A stretch of DNA of 64,000 nucleotides, taken from positions 2,604,001 to 2,668,000 of the forward strand of contig JANEZZ010003061.1 of NCBI GenBank assembly GCA_026122225.1. Reading direction: 5' to 3'. The position numbers and the translations under genes were made by a program. Shown here in pieces: positions 47,200-58,389 of this stretch (within the stretch, counting starts at the first letter, position 1; the number at the start of each line of letters is the position of its first letter). The stretch is from Heloderma charlesbogerti. Taxonomy: Eukaryota > Chordata > Lepidosauria > Squamata > Helodermatidae. The notes under the pieces were generated by a model. That model had not been told where the DNA came from. It searched no databases and saw nothing but the letters and a program-made list of their open reading frames with translations.

Positions 47200-49388
47200 C
47201 AGAGTATAGCCAAATGCGTACCCTGGATTTTAGGAAAGCCAGTTTTAACAAACTCAGAACAATGATAAGGAAGGTCCCATGACATGCAATTCATATGAGA
47301 AAAGGAGTCCAAGAACGGTGGAGTTTTTAAAAAAGGAAATTCTAAAGGCACAATTACAAACAATTCCAACAAGAAAAAAAGATGGAAGACAACAGAAGAA
47401 GCCACTATGGCTTCACAAAAAGCTTAGAAATGACCTGAAAACAAAAAAGGGACACATATACGAAGTGGAAAGAAGGCCAAGCTACAAAGGAAGAGTACAG
47501 GCATGTAGCACAGAATTGCAGGGATGGCGTCAGGAAGACTAAAGCTGAGAATGAGCTGAGGTTAGCGAGGGATGCTAAAAGCAACAAAAAGGCTTTCTTC
47601 AGATATGTGCATAGTAAAAGAAGAGGAAAGAAATGGTTGTTCAACTATTAAATAAGGATGGCAAAATGATAACAGACGACAAAGAAAAGGCAGCAGTGCT
47701 CAATTCCAACTTTGGCTCAATTTTCTCCTGAAAGAGGGTCTATGACCCCGCTGGCAAAGGCGAAGTAGAGGCTGAAGGGGCAGGATTGCAGCTTGAGATC
47801 AACAGGTGTATGGTCAAGGAACACCTAATTACTTTGAATGAGTTCAAATCTCCAGGGCCAGATGAACTGCATCCTTGAGTAATAAAGGAACTGGCAGAAG
47901 AACTCTCAGATCCACTGTCTATTATCTTTGAGAAATCATGGAGGACAGGGGAAGTGCCAGATGACTGGAGGAGGGCTAATGTTGTCCCTATCTTCAAAAA
48001 GGGCAAAAATGAGGAACCTAGGAACTACAGAATAGTCAGTCCGACATCAATCCCTGGGAAAATTCTGGAGCAAATTATAAAGCAATCAATCTGTAAGCAC
48101 CTTGAAAACAATAAAGTGATGCCTCGAAGCCAACATGGGTTTGTCAAGAACAAATCCTTCCAGACTAATCTGATCTCATTTTTGGATCAGGTAGACTCCC
48201 TTGTGGACTGTGGGAATGCTGTGGACATAATATATCTTGACATCAGCAAAACGTTCGACAAAGTGCCCCATGATATCCTGATTAGAAAAATAGCTCAAAG
48301 TGGGCTAGATGAAACAACGATCAGGTGGATCCACAGTTGGCTACAGAATCGGACTCAAAGAGTGCTTATCAATGGGATCTTCTCAAACTGGGGAGAGGTA
48401 ACGAGCAGGGTTCCACAGGGCTCAGTCCTGGGCCCAGTGCTCTTCAACATTTTTATTAATGACTTGGAGGAGGAGGCAGAGGGAATGAAAAAGAGGGAAT
48501 TTGCAGATGACACAAAATTGGGCGGGATAGCTAATACCCTAGAAAACAGAAAGAAAATTCAAAGTGATCTTGATAGATTGGAGCGCTGAGCAGAAAACGA
48601 CAGAATGAAATTGAATAGGGATAAATGCCAAGTTCTGCACCTTGGAAAAAAGAAATCAAATGCACAGTTACAAGATGGGGGATACTTGGCTCAACAATAC
48701 TACAAGTGAGAAGGATATTGGAATTGCTGTAGATCACAAGCTGAATATGAGCCAATAATGTGATGTGGCTGCAAAAAAGGCAAATGCTATTTTGGGCTGC
48801 AGTAATAGAAGTATAGCTTCCAAATCACATGAAGTAGCAATTCCCCTCTATTCAGCACTGGTTAGGCCTCATCTGGAGTACTGTGTCCAGTTCTGGGCAC
48901 CTCACTTGAAGAAGGATGCAGAGAAACTGGAGAGGGTTCAGAGAAGGGCAACGAGGATGATCAGGGGACTGGAAACAAAGCCCTATGAAGAGAGACTGAA
49001 AGAACTGGGCATGTTTAGCCTTGAGAAGAGAAGACTGAGGGGAGATATGATAGCGCTCTTCAAGTACTTGAAACGTTGTCCCAGAGAGGAAGGCCAGGAT
49101 CTCTTCTTGATCATCCCAGAGTGCAGGACACGGAATAATGGACTCAAGTTACAGGAAGCCAGATTCTGGCTGAACATCAGGAAAAACTTCCTGACTGTTA
49201 GAGCAATACAGCAATGGAACCAATTACCTGGGGAGGTGGTGGGCTCTCCCACACTGGAGGCATTGAAGATTAAGCTGGATTAAGCCATCTGTCAGGGATG
49301 CTCTGACTTGGATTCCTGCATTGAGAAGGGGGTTGGGCTCGATGGTCTTATAGGCCCCTTCCAACCCCACTATTCTATGATTCTATGA
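47200..49388 (+). mobile_element. CR1 LINE, 5'-truncated, about 2.2 kb
   Basis: The 5' part (to about 47640) translates as the endonuclease-RT linker (FRKADFNKLRTMIR-like). The RT runs 47954-48589: DWRRANVVPIFKKG, IIYLDISKTFDKVPHD, RVPQGSVLGPVLFNIFIND and EFADDTKLGG (F-ADD active site). It is broken by a TGA near 48587 where CR1 has Trp. The C-terminal block (48765-49283) reads VRPHLEYCVQFWAPHLKKD, VQRRATRMIRGL and RRLRGDMIALFKYLK. The 3' UTR ends with the CR1-specific CCCCACTATTCTATGATTC repeats. Frames are shifted near 47650, 47750 and 48700. Degraded but still easily readable. Confidence 0.95.
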
Positions 49389-49539
49389 AACCAGACCCAA
49401 AACTAGGGCCCTGCATACACAGTTCCGTTCTATGATCCAAAAAGCAGGGTTGTGTATCTGGAGTCCTTAAAAAAAATTGGGGGGTTAACTGTATTTATTA
49501 TTACATTTCTATCCTACTTTTTTTTTCCTTGCAAGGTGG

Positions 49540-49725
49540 CTTACACGGTCCTCCTCCTCCCCATTTTATTCTCACAACAACCTTGTGAGATAGGTTAGGC
49601 TGAGAGTCAGTGACTGGCCCAAAGACACCCAACTGAGCTTCTTGGCCAAATGGGGGCTAGAACCCAGATCTCCAGAGTTCCAATTCAACACCCTCAGCAC
49701 TACACCACACTGGCTCTTCTCCAGT
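49540..49725 (-). mobile_element. MIR-type tRNA-derived SINE
   Basis: On the minus strand: GAGCCAGTGTGGTGTAGTGC (A-box region), GGGTTCTAGCCCCCA (B-box region), then CAGTCACTGACTCTCAGCC and ACAAGGTTGTTGTGAG. Same family as 20887-21340, here uninterrupted. Confidence 0.85.
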
Positions 49726-49949
49726 TTGGTAGGGGGATCAGGAGACTAAATTCAGTGGCCCCATTCCTTCCTCTATGCCAGCAGCTGATTTTAACATTTT
49801 AGAAAGGAATCCATGGCCGTGTTTCCACAACAACGGAAGGAGAAGCTAATGGAGGAATACCGGATTTTTTAAAAGGAATTGGCTTTGCTGCGAGCAGGGT
49901 TCCACGAGCAGATTCTCCACAGCAGTAAAAAGCACTTCACAGAACATAC

Positions 49950-50985
49950 TTCGTGGTGGAGGTGGGGCTTGGAGTGAATGTCATTTGATTGGCAGGGGCT
50001 GTTCAACCAATAAGACAGGCTCCCCCCCTCCTTTCCCCTGAAAGCCCAGATGCACCTGCATTTCAGGAGCAAGCCTCATTGAGCACAATGGGAGTTACTT
50101 CCAAGTAGACATACATATGCTTGTGCTGGGAAAGAGCGGGGGAGAACACAAAGATGGAAACCAGCCCTCATTTTTACCCATAGGACCTCATTGACCACAT
50201 TAAGAGTTACTTCTGAGGAGACAGTAATGGGTTTGTTGTGGGAAAGAGACCAGTAAACACAAAGACAGAAACCAGCCCCCATTGTAACCTGCAGGATATC
50301 TATAATGAAGCTGTGAAGTAGTTACTTTGTAAGGCAATGAGTCGGAGCCTCGAGATCGCTGTTGATCACTTAATTGCACTTAAGCAATTGGGCTTTAAAG
50401 TGTGCCATTTCAATTGAGGGGGAATCTCTGTAAGTTCTGATGTGGGAATTCAAAGGCAAGCCTCATTGACTGCAATGGGAGTTCCTTCTGAGGAGACACT
50501 AATGGGTTTGTTGTGGGAAAGAGACTGAAACTAGCCCCCATTTTAACACACAGGATCTCTATAAGGAAGCTGTGAAGGAGTTACTTCCTGAATCGGAGCC
50601 TCAAGATCATGCTTAATCGCATTTAAGGAATTGGGCTTTGATATCCGCCATGTCAGTTGAGGCACGTCTCTGTTATTTCTGTGGTCATTGAGAGGGCAAG
50701 CCTCATTCAGCACAATAGGAGGAAACACCCCTTAACTGGGTCATGGTGAAAGGCACACGTCTGGGCAGGGCTAGCATACCCAAGTTAAATGTGGGGGTTG
50801 GGGCACACAACAGCTATACTGGGGAACCCAACTTGAGGAAAACAATCAGACTTTAAGCAGTCTCAGAAAACCCATTTTTTCCCTGATAAGCTCTGGGGTG
50901 GCTGCTGGATGGCCACGATGTCATGTATCCCCAGTGGCCTCAACACGCAGCCAACATGTTGATTTACTGCTAAGAGTAAATTGCT
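49950..50985 (+). repeat. 1 kb modular interspersed repeat, copy B
   Basis: Aligns with 28600-29625. Four internal modules beginning CAAGCCTCATTGASYACAAT-like lie near 50070, 50180, 50456 and 50695, with a variable 110-280 bp period. The downstream half (AAGGCACACGTCTGGGCAGG to GCTGCTGGATGG) is single copy. Class unknown. Confidence 0.7.
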
Positions 50986-51440
50986 GGTGGAAACACCCAC
51001 TCCCCATGTCTGCAGCCCTAGCTCCTTTGGATTTGTACAATAGTATCTAAAATATCCAAGCAATAACTTAGATAAAATATTAAACGTCCAATGTTAAAAC
51101 AGCAGGCAGAGCATTTTGCCATATCCCACATTCTGAGGCTCCCCAGATGGCCACACCCTCTTCCATAGTAAGTGTGTTTGGGATTGCAGCCCAAAAGCAT
51201 TTTTAAAAATTTCAGTGCCCATTGTTATCCCCCTACTTCTTGGGAGCTCGGCAAAGTGCTTCCCTGACAGCTAGAGAAGAAGGCTTGTGGATTTGTCCTG
51301 GTTTTCTCAAACCTAGATCTTGAGATTTTTTTTCATCTGAGAATCCTTCTTCCAAATGCTCTGGTTTGGGTCTGGCAAGTGAAAAATGTGCAAGAGAAAT
51401 GGTTACACAAAGATGTAAAAGGTTATCAAAGCAGTTTAAG

Positions 51441-51572
51441 CAGCCTTCCCCAACCTTTTGCCCTCCAGATGTTGTGGACTTAACTCCCATCATCCCCAGT
51501 GAGCAAGGCCAATGATAAAAATGCTGGGCATTGTAGTCCAAAATCTGGCAGGCACCAGGTTGGGAGAGGCTG
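51441..51572. mobile_element. hAT-type palindromic MITE (CAGCCTTCCCCAACC)
   Basis: 132 bp, TSD AGTTTAAG/AGTTAGAG (6 of 8), with the ends CAGCCTTCCCCAACC and CCAGGTTGGGAGAGGCTG. Confidence 0.75.
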
Positions 51573-52860
51573 AGTTAGAGCTTGCAGTTGGCCTTACCAG
51601 TCCTTTTCAAGGCCACCTTTCGAAGAGTTCAAGATTCTGTCATCCCCATACCGATATCTGTCCCATTGTTTTTTAAACACTTTGCTGTTTAACATGCTAC
51701 TCTCATGTCTTTTTGTGCCATGGATAAATTAATATAAAATCTAATTTTCTGTCTTTTGGCATTCCCCACCCTGCTGCTACCTACAATTTGCTTTGCATAA
51801 GGCGTCGAAATGATAAAGTAAGCAAAAAAGCTGTTTGTTAGCTCCTGGTATCGGAAGTATTTAACGGTTGCCATAACTCTGGCAACCCCCACCTAGTTCC
51901 ATGCTTTAATTTCTAGTTCATGCTCAAACTCTGTAATCATTTAGAATCATCTTGCTACAAGTAAGAGATAGCAAACAGGAGGGAAAATTGCATCAACTAG
52001 CCAGACTAATCTATATATTTAAGAAATCCATTATTTAGCAGCAAGTGTAATCATTATCTTCCAAGAATGCTGTCTTACAAAAATCTACAGCAAATTAGCA
52101 GCATCAAAAGCTTAATAGGGTTGCTAGGCAACGGCTTTGCAACTTTCCTAGGCTGGACTGCTCAAATTTATTCCAGTATGACTGATTATTGCAACTTCCT
52201 TCTCCCCTTCCACACACACACCCTTTGATTGCCCATTAACATTAAAGGCTGTAATTTAAGGTTGCCACCTGTCTCTTCCTGTCTAAAAACAGTTCAGTAT
52301 TTTCATGCTTGACTGTGCCATTGTTACTGGAGTGTGGTTGAAGGAGACAGCTGAGACATAGGGATGAAGTGTCACCATTTTAAGATTCTCACTTGGGTAC
52401 AACATAAAGCTGGCAAGCATGAGCATCTCCCACTGGACACAAGCACAAATTAGAACGTTCAGCACTTCTTTTTGAAAATGTAGAACATTTAATTATGTAT
52501 TTGTCAAATTTACACGTATAAGACCTTCTCGGGGGCCTTCCTTCTTGATTTCACCATAGCTAATATGTTCAGGCTGCTCTAGATTAAAGAGAGAAAATTT
52601 GGTTGACATACAGGGCTGGCTCTACTATTAGGCAGAGTAGGGCAGCTACCTCAGACAGCAGCTGCCAGAGGACAGGGAGCAGCAGCAAGGTGTTGGATGA
52701 CAAGGCTGTGTGTGCCCTATGGCCAGCCCTGTGCCCTCTAAGCTAGCCAGCTGCCCCTTCAGCCATGGGTAGAAGACACTGTCCTGTCACCACTGAAGTA
52801 AGATTCAACTGCCTGCCTGGGGTACTCGGGAATAGGGGGAAGCACTATCTTGTCCTTCGC
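51573..52860. other. Intergenic, no gene recognised
   Basis: AT-rich, with no domain-bearing ORF and no clear repeat ends. Confidence 0.5.
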
Positions 52861-52867
52861 CTCAGGA

Positions 52868-52905
52868 AACAAAATGTATTGGGCAGGCCCTGTTGGCATC
52901 CATAC

Positions 52906-52948
<43 letters not shown>

Positions 52949-52976
52949 ATATGTTGACAGGGCCTGCCCAAGACCT
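52868..52976. repeat. (GT)n microsatellite between inverted repeats
   Basis: GGGCAGGCCCTGTTGGCATCC and its imperfect complement (TATGTTGACAGGGCCTGCCC) flank a (GT)n run of about 34 bp (52912-52946). It would fold into a hairpin with the dinucleotide repeat in the loop. Confidence 0.75.
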
Positions 52977-52989
52977 CTAGGCCCACAGG

Positions 52990-54080
52990 TCACCTGGAAC
53001 AAACTGTTCCCCTGTAGGCAAGATCCATGATTCCTCATTTTATAAAGTGTGTAAGGATGTCAGTGGCACCCTAAGCAAGGTTTGCCTTCTCCCCTTCCTT
53101 CTCAATACCAGATTGGTGCTATTCATGCTGTTTTGTTTTTTGTTTTTCTTAGTCTTCCTATTAGCTAATTAAGGATACAGAATTAATTTGTGCCAGCAAG
53201 ACTCAGCCCCGAGATCTGGAATAGGTGAGCTGCTAGTAGGTAATAACACTTCTTATGGAGTACAAAGTACCTTTCCCTCACAACGGAATAACCACAGCCT
53301 ATCTCCACATACTCAGAACTGAGAGGCAGGAATCTAGGACAGACAGTGGACTTCGGCCTTCCAGTAGCTCTGTTATTAAACATGTAAGTACTGTTGAGAA
53401 TACAGGACCTCCTTGCACCCGGCATCTTGGTGCCCAGGGCAGTTATCCTGCCCTGTTTAGGCCGTAGAACAGAAAGCAAAAATGTTGCTTCCTCCTATAT
53501 TTACCCCCTCTGGAACCACTCCCTGCCCCCAGGCTCTTTCAGACTACCTGAGCTACCCATTAGGTAGTCTTGGCCCCGCTACGTCTCACCTTACATAAGA
53601 AGCTCCATAACAGGCCACAATCTAATTGGCTGAAGTTTACTAACAATTCAGAACAGCCATCACCATGGACATAAAACAAGAGTGGCTTTATTATTGCGCT
53701 GAACTCCTGTGCCTGAAGAAGAGAGCAAGTTTCAAAGCTCCGTAATGTTTTAAATAACCGACTGGCTCAATAAAAATATGTCATCTGTGCTATTACCTTT
53801 AGACACGCATCATACTGCGTACTCAACGTTCCTTGGAAGTAGTTGCCTGTTTCCTTATTTATGCAACAGCTGAGCAATACATCGAGATGGCCTGAAGCAG
53901 AGTATATGTTGTAGAAATATGTGGAAATGCTTCTTGTATTTCAACTCTTGTTGACTTTTTAATTCAGAATGAGAAAAAATCAGTCTTGCCCTGAAATTTA
54001 CAACAGAATCTGTTATAAATCTACTGTCACTCCCTCTAATAGTGAACTCAGATGGGAAATGCCAATAGCTATGTAGCTGA
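52990..54080. other. Intergenic, no gene recognised
   Basis: An AATAAA-bearing repeat tail (CCTGAAGAAGAGAGCAAG...CAATAAAAATATG) at about 53700-53780 looks retroelement-derived. Otherwise nothing. Confidence 0.45.
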
Positions 54081-54086
54081 AACTAT

Positions 54087-54261
54087 GGCTGAATCTACAC
54101 ATAGCATTTATACTGTTATCATACCGTTATCATAACTATTGGTGCCCATTGGTGTCATGTGTACCAATAGTTATGATAACGGTATGAGGTCACGAAGAGT
54201 TGGACACAACTGAACGACTGAACAACAACAAATGATATAACTGCTATGTGTAGATTCAGCC
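54087..54261. mobile_element. Palindromic MITE carrying a BovB tail
   Basis: TIRs GGCTGAATCTACACATAGCA and complement. The arms continue inward (GTTATCATAACTATTGG) to a short loop. The right arm is interrupted at about 54186-54230 by a BovB 3' end. No convincing TSD for the MITE itself. Confidence 0.75.
54187..54230 (+). mobile_element. Minimal BovB 3' end (about 44 bp)
   Basis: GGTCACGAAGAGTTGGACAC...GAACGACTGAACAACAACAAA is the extreme 3' end of BovB. Comparison with the intact left arm of the MITE shows it is an insertion with a short ATGA repeat at its edges. Confidence 0.8.
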
Positions 54262-54384
54262 AAGAACACTGAGAAACAAGAGAGAGGTATAGGTATATCA
54301 GTATGCTTGAGAAAGAGCTGATGTTTGCAGAACTACAACAAACCTTAAAAACAAACCTAATGAAGCAAAACTACTCCCAAACAG

Positions 54385-54560
54385 TCCAAAGAGCACTGAA
54401 CATGCTCAGTAGACACAGAACGAGTGTCAGTTGGAAAAGGCAAATGAAAGAATGAGATAGGGGAGTTCGAATGGAGTGTCCTGGGGAAGAGTGTGGCTGG
54501 TTAGCTGGAACCCTGAACAGGAGCACTCCACACTGCAACATTTTGTTGCACACAAGTGGG
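54385..54560. repeat. Interspersed repeat shared with 24985-25130
   Basis: GAGCACTGAACATGCTCAGTAG, then GCTGGAACCCTGAACAGGAG and CACTGCAACATTTTGTTG. Class unknown. Confidence 0.55.
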
Positions 54561-55660
54561 ACCTGCTTCTAATACTAGCCTTCAAAAGACCAGCTGTATA
54601 ACTCTGCTAGGAAGGCCACTGGGCACAGATGTAGAAGGTGAAGTCAAAGGTTACTATGGGGGAAGGGCTGCAGAATTCCAGTAAACACTGAAGGTAAATG
54701 AGCCCAGCATATTACACCTGTGACTTGTTTTCCTCAGTCTCATTTTGGTCCACTGCCTACCAAGGACATGGAACTTTACAAATATGTTGTCTTCAGGTCA
54801 GCCTGTGGAGAGTCCTCTCCATAATATTTCCCCTGAAAATCTTTCAGGGTTGGGTTTTCTTTTCTTTTCATTTCATTTCATCCAAACTCAGTTCAAACAC
54901 TATAATCTTGATCTGGAACTAGATGTTCCAGCAGATGCGGGGGGCTGGCACACATCTCATTCTGCCCCCTCTCCAGGATATATGGGGTACTGGCCCACTT
55001 AACAGGGGCTGGTCGTGTATGCGAAGTGCTTTGAACACTCAAGAGTGATATAAAAATACTCTCTTGAGAGTTCAAAGAACTTCACATACCTTGTTAACTA
55101 GGCCAGTATTTTTATCCCCATACTGCAGATGGGAAGACTGTGGTTGAGAAAGAGTGGTTTGCCTATGGCCACCTAGTGTGTTCATGGTGAAGGTGAGATT
55201 TTAGCTGGGGACTGATTTATAATTCAGACTTCATAGCCACTGCCTTCCTTGGCGTGCAAACTTCACAGGAGCACAGGAGAGGCTCTGGAGGATGACAGTG
55301 TCATGTAAAGGACCCACAAACTACCATGAATGAGGAATCACTAGCACATAATAAAAGCTTTGTGTAGAAAAGCTTAGTGCCCAAAGTGTTCAAATTACAT
55401 CAGAAATACTGCCTGTCAGTAGGATTGCAACCCAATTAAAGTAGTGTTAAATCAGTTAATCACATGAGTTTCAGTTGATTAATCGATTTATCAATTACAT
55501 TTGCATATGGGTAAAAGCAATATTTCTGAAGCAAGAACCCTGCTTTCCTTGTTTTGAGATGATGCATGTATGTGTCATAGCAGGAGTCATCTTACAAGAG
55601 GCATTTCTCTGGAGTGTGAGAGAAGGGCTCCGGCTTAGGGTCAGGACAGCTGAAAGACTG
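54561..55660. other. Intergenic, no gene recognised
   Basis: A short palindrome near 55020-55095 (AAGTGCTTTGAACACTC against GAGAGTTCAAAGAACTTC) is the only structure seen. Confidence 0.45.
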
Positions 55661-55669
55661 CCTCTTCCC

Positions 55670-55955
55670 ATATGAACCAGCCCATAGCTTGTGATCTTCT
55701 TCAGGGACCCTGTTGTATGTCCTACCACCAACCAAGGCTTGGTAGGTGGAACTGCAAGACAGGGCTTTTTCTATGGCGGCTCCTGAGATATGGAATTCTC
55801 TCCCAAATGAGGCAAGACTAGCCTATGCTGGCAGGGGAATGCTGGGAGTAGGATTTTTTTCTGCCTAATCATGGATAGGATTGCACCCTAAATTGCATAA
55901 AACTGCCCAGAGAGCTTCGGCTATTGGGCGGTATAGAAATAAATCAATAAATAAA
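55670..55955 (+). mobile_element. L2-clade LINE 3' end
   Basis: GGAACTGCAAGACAGGGCTTTTTC and CCTGAGATATGGAATTCTCTCCC match the L2 C-terminal coding region. The tail GCCCAGAGAGCTTCGGC...GGGCGGTATAGAAATAAATC is the 3' UTR. A short insertion at about 55820-55890 separates the two. Confidence 0.65.
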
Positions 55956-55985
55956 ATACATTGTATGGAAAATGTTCTCCTGTCA

Positions 55986-56195
55986 GGGCCAAAACAGACA
56001 TTACTTTAAATCCATATCTAGTAGCTATGCCTTTTTAAATTTTTACTGCAGAGTAGGTACAGGATCCCCAATCTAAGTCCCCCTCCCCTCCCCCCCATTA
56101 GGGTCCTGATCCAGATCATGTCCCCTGCATTGACTCTAAACATATGAAAAGACATAACTGCTAGATATGGACTTAAAGTCATGTCTGTTTTGGCC
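55986..56195. mobile_element. MITE with about 45-bp TIRs
   Basis: GGGCCAAAACAGACATTACTT...CATATCTAGTAGCTATG at the left is matched by CATAACTGCTAGATATGG...GTCTGTTTTGGCC at the right. No ORF. Confidence 0.8.
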
Positions 56196-56339
56196 TTTAC
56201 AACACTAGAACTCAAAATCTCACAATGAAATTGATCAGCAGTAGATTGAGAAGTACTATTTTGCAGAACACATAAGTAACTGCCAGAAATGTCTCCTTCT
56301 TAAGCTAAATTCATGGCAAACCTCACTTTGCACCAGTTG

Positions 56340-56560
56340 AAGTTTCTGAATCATCTTTAAAGGCAGATCCATGTACAGTGCTTAACAGTAGTCCAGCCTC
56401 GATGTCAGTAGTACATGGTTAACTGAAGCAAGATCCACCTTCTCCAGATAGGGTCACAGTTGGCGTACCAGCCTAAGCTGGTAAAAAGCGCACCTAGACA
56501 CTACCGCCATCTGATCCGAGCTGCCCCAGTTAGCCCCTAGTCCAGGAGAACTCCCAAAGT
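56340..56560 (-). mobile_element. L2-clade LINE fragment
   Basis: Reverse of the region also seen at 63380-63640: CACCTTCTCCAGATAGGGTC and GCGTACCAGCCTAAGCTGGTAAAA are shared. Confidence 0.55.
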
Positions 56561-57337
56561 AAAACAAAATAAAAACGTGGATGGATGGATAAAGAGGTAG
56601 ATAATAATTAATGCAGAAAGAGGGAGACTATGAACTGGATTGCAGGAGGTTGAAATTGGGGGTGGAGGGAGACTGATAAAGCATAAGAATATGGCAGGAC
56701 AGATGCAAGTATATAGACCTCTTACTTGGCAGAAACCCCATCTTGGAATAAACAACTACTTTGCAGTAAATGATCTGAAGACTGTGTACTAAACTTAGTT
56801 TCTCACAGAGAAAGATTATTAGATTTTTAGCACAATATATGAGGGCAGATTAAGCAGCCACTAGTTAAAGCATTGTTAAAGGCAAGCATTAATAAGTTTA
56901 TTTAATTTAATACACACACCCCCCCCAGTAAATTCCAGAAAGAGAAAACAAAATATTTGGGCTGGATATAGAACTATGATTGAGGATTAAGGTTTTAAGC
57001 GAATACTGTAGTGGAATTAATAAACCACACATTAATTCTTTCTCTGATTTGTTTGTTTATCCCTTTCTTCTATTTCTCCTGAGGTGCTCATGTTGTTAAC
57101 TTCATGAAAAACTTTGAGGAACTGGGCCAACTGTTCCCAAGGAGAGTTTTTAATTATACTTGATTTTAATACTTCAGATGTTTCAGTACAGGGCAAAGGT
57201 TTAACACTCCCATCTCCCATACCACAGCAGCTTTTAGTGAAAGTAACAGTCATTAGGCGATCCGGTCATGGATCTACTATGTTATGTGAAGTTTGGCCCT
57301 TAGATCTTCAGATGTGAAGTGCCTAAATGTCTGAGGC

Positions 57338-57532
57338 TAGGAACATAGGAAGCCATCTTACACTGAGTCAGACCACTGATTCATCCAGCCCAGTATTTTG
57401 ACAATGACTGGCCGCAGCTCCAGGGTTTCAGGCAGGCATTTTTCCAGCCCTACCTGGATATGCCGGGGTTAAAACTTAGGACTTCTGCATGCAAAGCAGG
57501 TGCTCTATCACTGAGCCACAGCCCCTCCTCTC
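57338..57532 (-). mobile_element. tRNA-derived SINE
   Basis: On the minus strand the A box is GGCTCAGTGATAGAGCACC and the B box lies in CTAAGTTTTAACCCCGG. The tail has TGACTCAGTGTAAGATGGC and ends in TTCCTATGTTCC. This is a second SINE type, distinct from the Sauria element. Confidence 0.8.
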
Positions 57533-57539
57533 TAGGTAT

Positions 57540-57890
57540 GTGGTAGCAAGGAGTAGGGCACCTTTCTAATGGAACTCCCTACCCTTCTGTGGTAGTCTCT
57601 CATACTGCACTCTCTACAGGCTTTTAAGGCCATCAATATCTTTACATTTCAAAAAGCATTTCACTTCAGCAGGCTGGCTGAGTTGTTCTGGTAAAAGTTT
57701 TGGCATTACTTAATGCTATTGTACATTGTTGTTTCTCTGCTAGCCATTTTGTATTTTGACCTGTTTTAATATTATGGTTGTATTAAGTCATATAATATAA
57801 CCAAACAATATCTAAGCTATCTCAGAGGTCTGAATTTGGGGCTGAAAGACAATTGAACATTAATATAAAATAAAATAAAAGGAGTGATAC
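57540..57890 (+). mobile_element. L2-like LINE 3' remnant
   Basis: TAATGGAACTCCCTACCC and TTTCAAAAAGCATTTCACTTC resemble the L2 C-terminal coding end, followed by an AT-rich tail with (AAAAT)n at 57868-57881. Weak. Confidence 0.4.
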
Positions 57891-58024
57891 CACGCTTTAC
57901 AAAATTGCCTGTGTGTGGTCAGGAGCACTGTATAAGAATGGAAAATTCCTTTAGATAATGACCATTTTCAGTTCAGCACTTACTTATCAAGGCAACCATT
58001 GTATTCTGATAATTAATGGGCAGA

Positions 58025-58385
58025 GTCAACAGGGTGCTTATGCCCCCACCAATTTTCTTATGCTCTACCAATTCTGTTGTGCAAGTAGCCCTCATCACTT
58101 GCATAATGGCGATTTAGCGCTTTCAGGGCAACCTGAAACAAGTGGAAATGCTCATTTCTGGAAGGAGGCAGGCCGGTGGCACTCACATAAGGGGGTTCTG
58201 CTTATCTGCCTCCTTCTAGAAATAAGTATTTCTTCTCATTTCGGGGCTTACCTTAGGAAGCGCTAAATCTACCTTGCATAAGCAGAGGGTCCCACTTGCA
58301 CAATGGAATTGATGATACCAAAAGAATTGGTGGGGCAGAAAGGAATCAGCTGGAGTGTAAACGCCCCATTTGATTCCGCCCAATA
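58025..58385. mobile_element. Palindromic DNA element
   Basis: CCACCAATTTTCTTATG, TTGTGCAAGTAGCCCTC and GCGATTTAGCGCTTTC at the left reappear inverted as GAAGCGCTAAATCTACC, AGAGGGTCCCACTTGCACAA and CAAAAGAATTGGTGG at the right. The centre is near 58190. No ORF. Confidence 0.65.
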
Positions 58386-58389
58386 ACTG

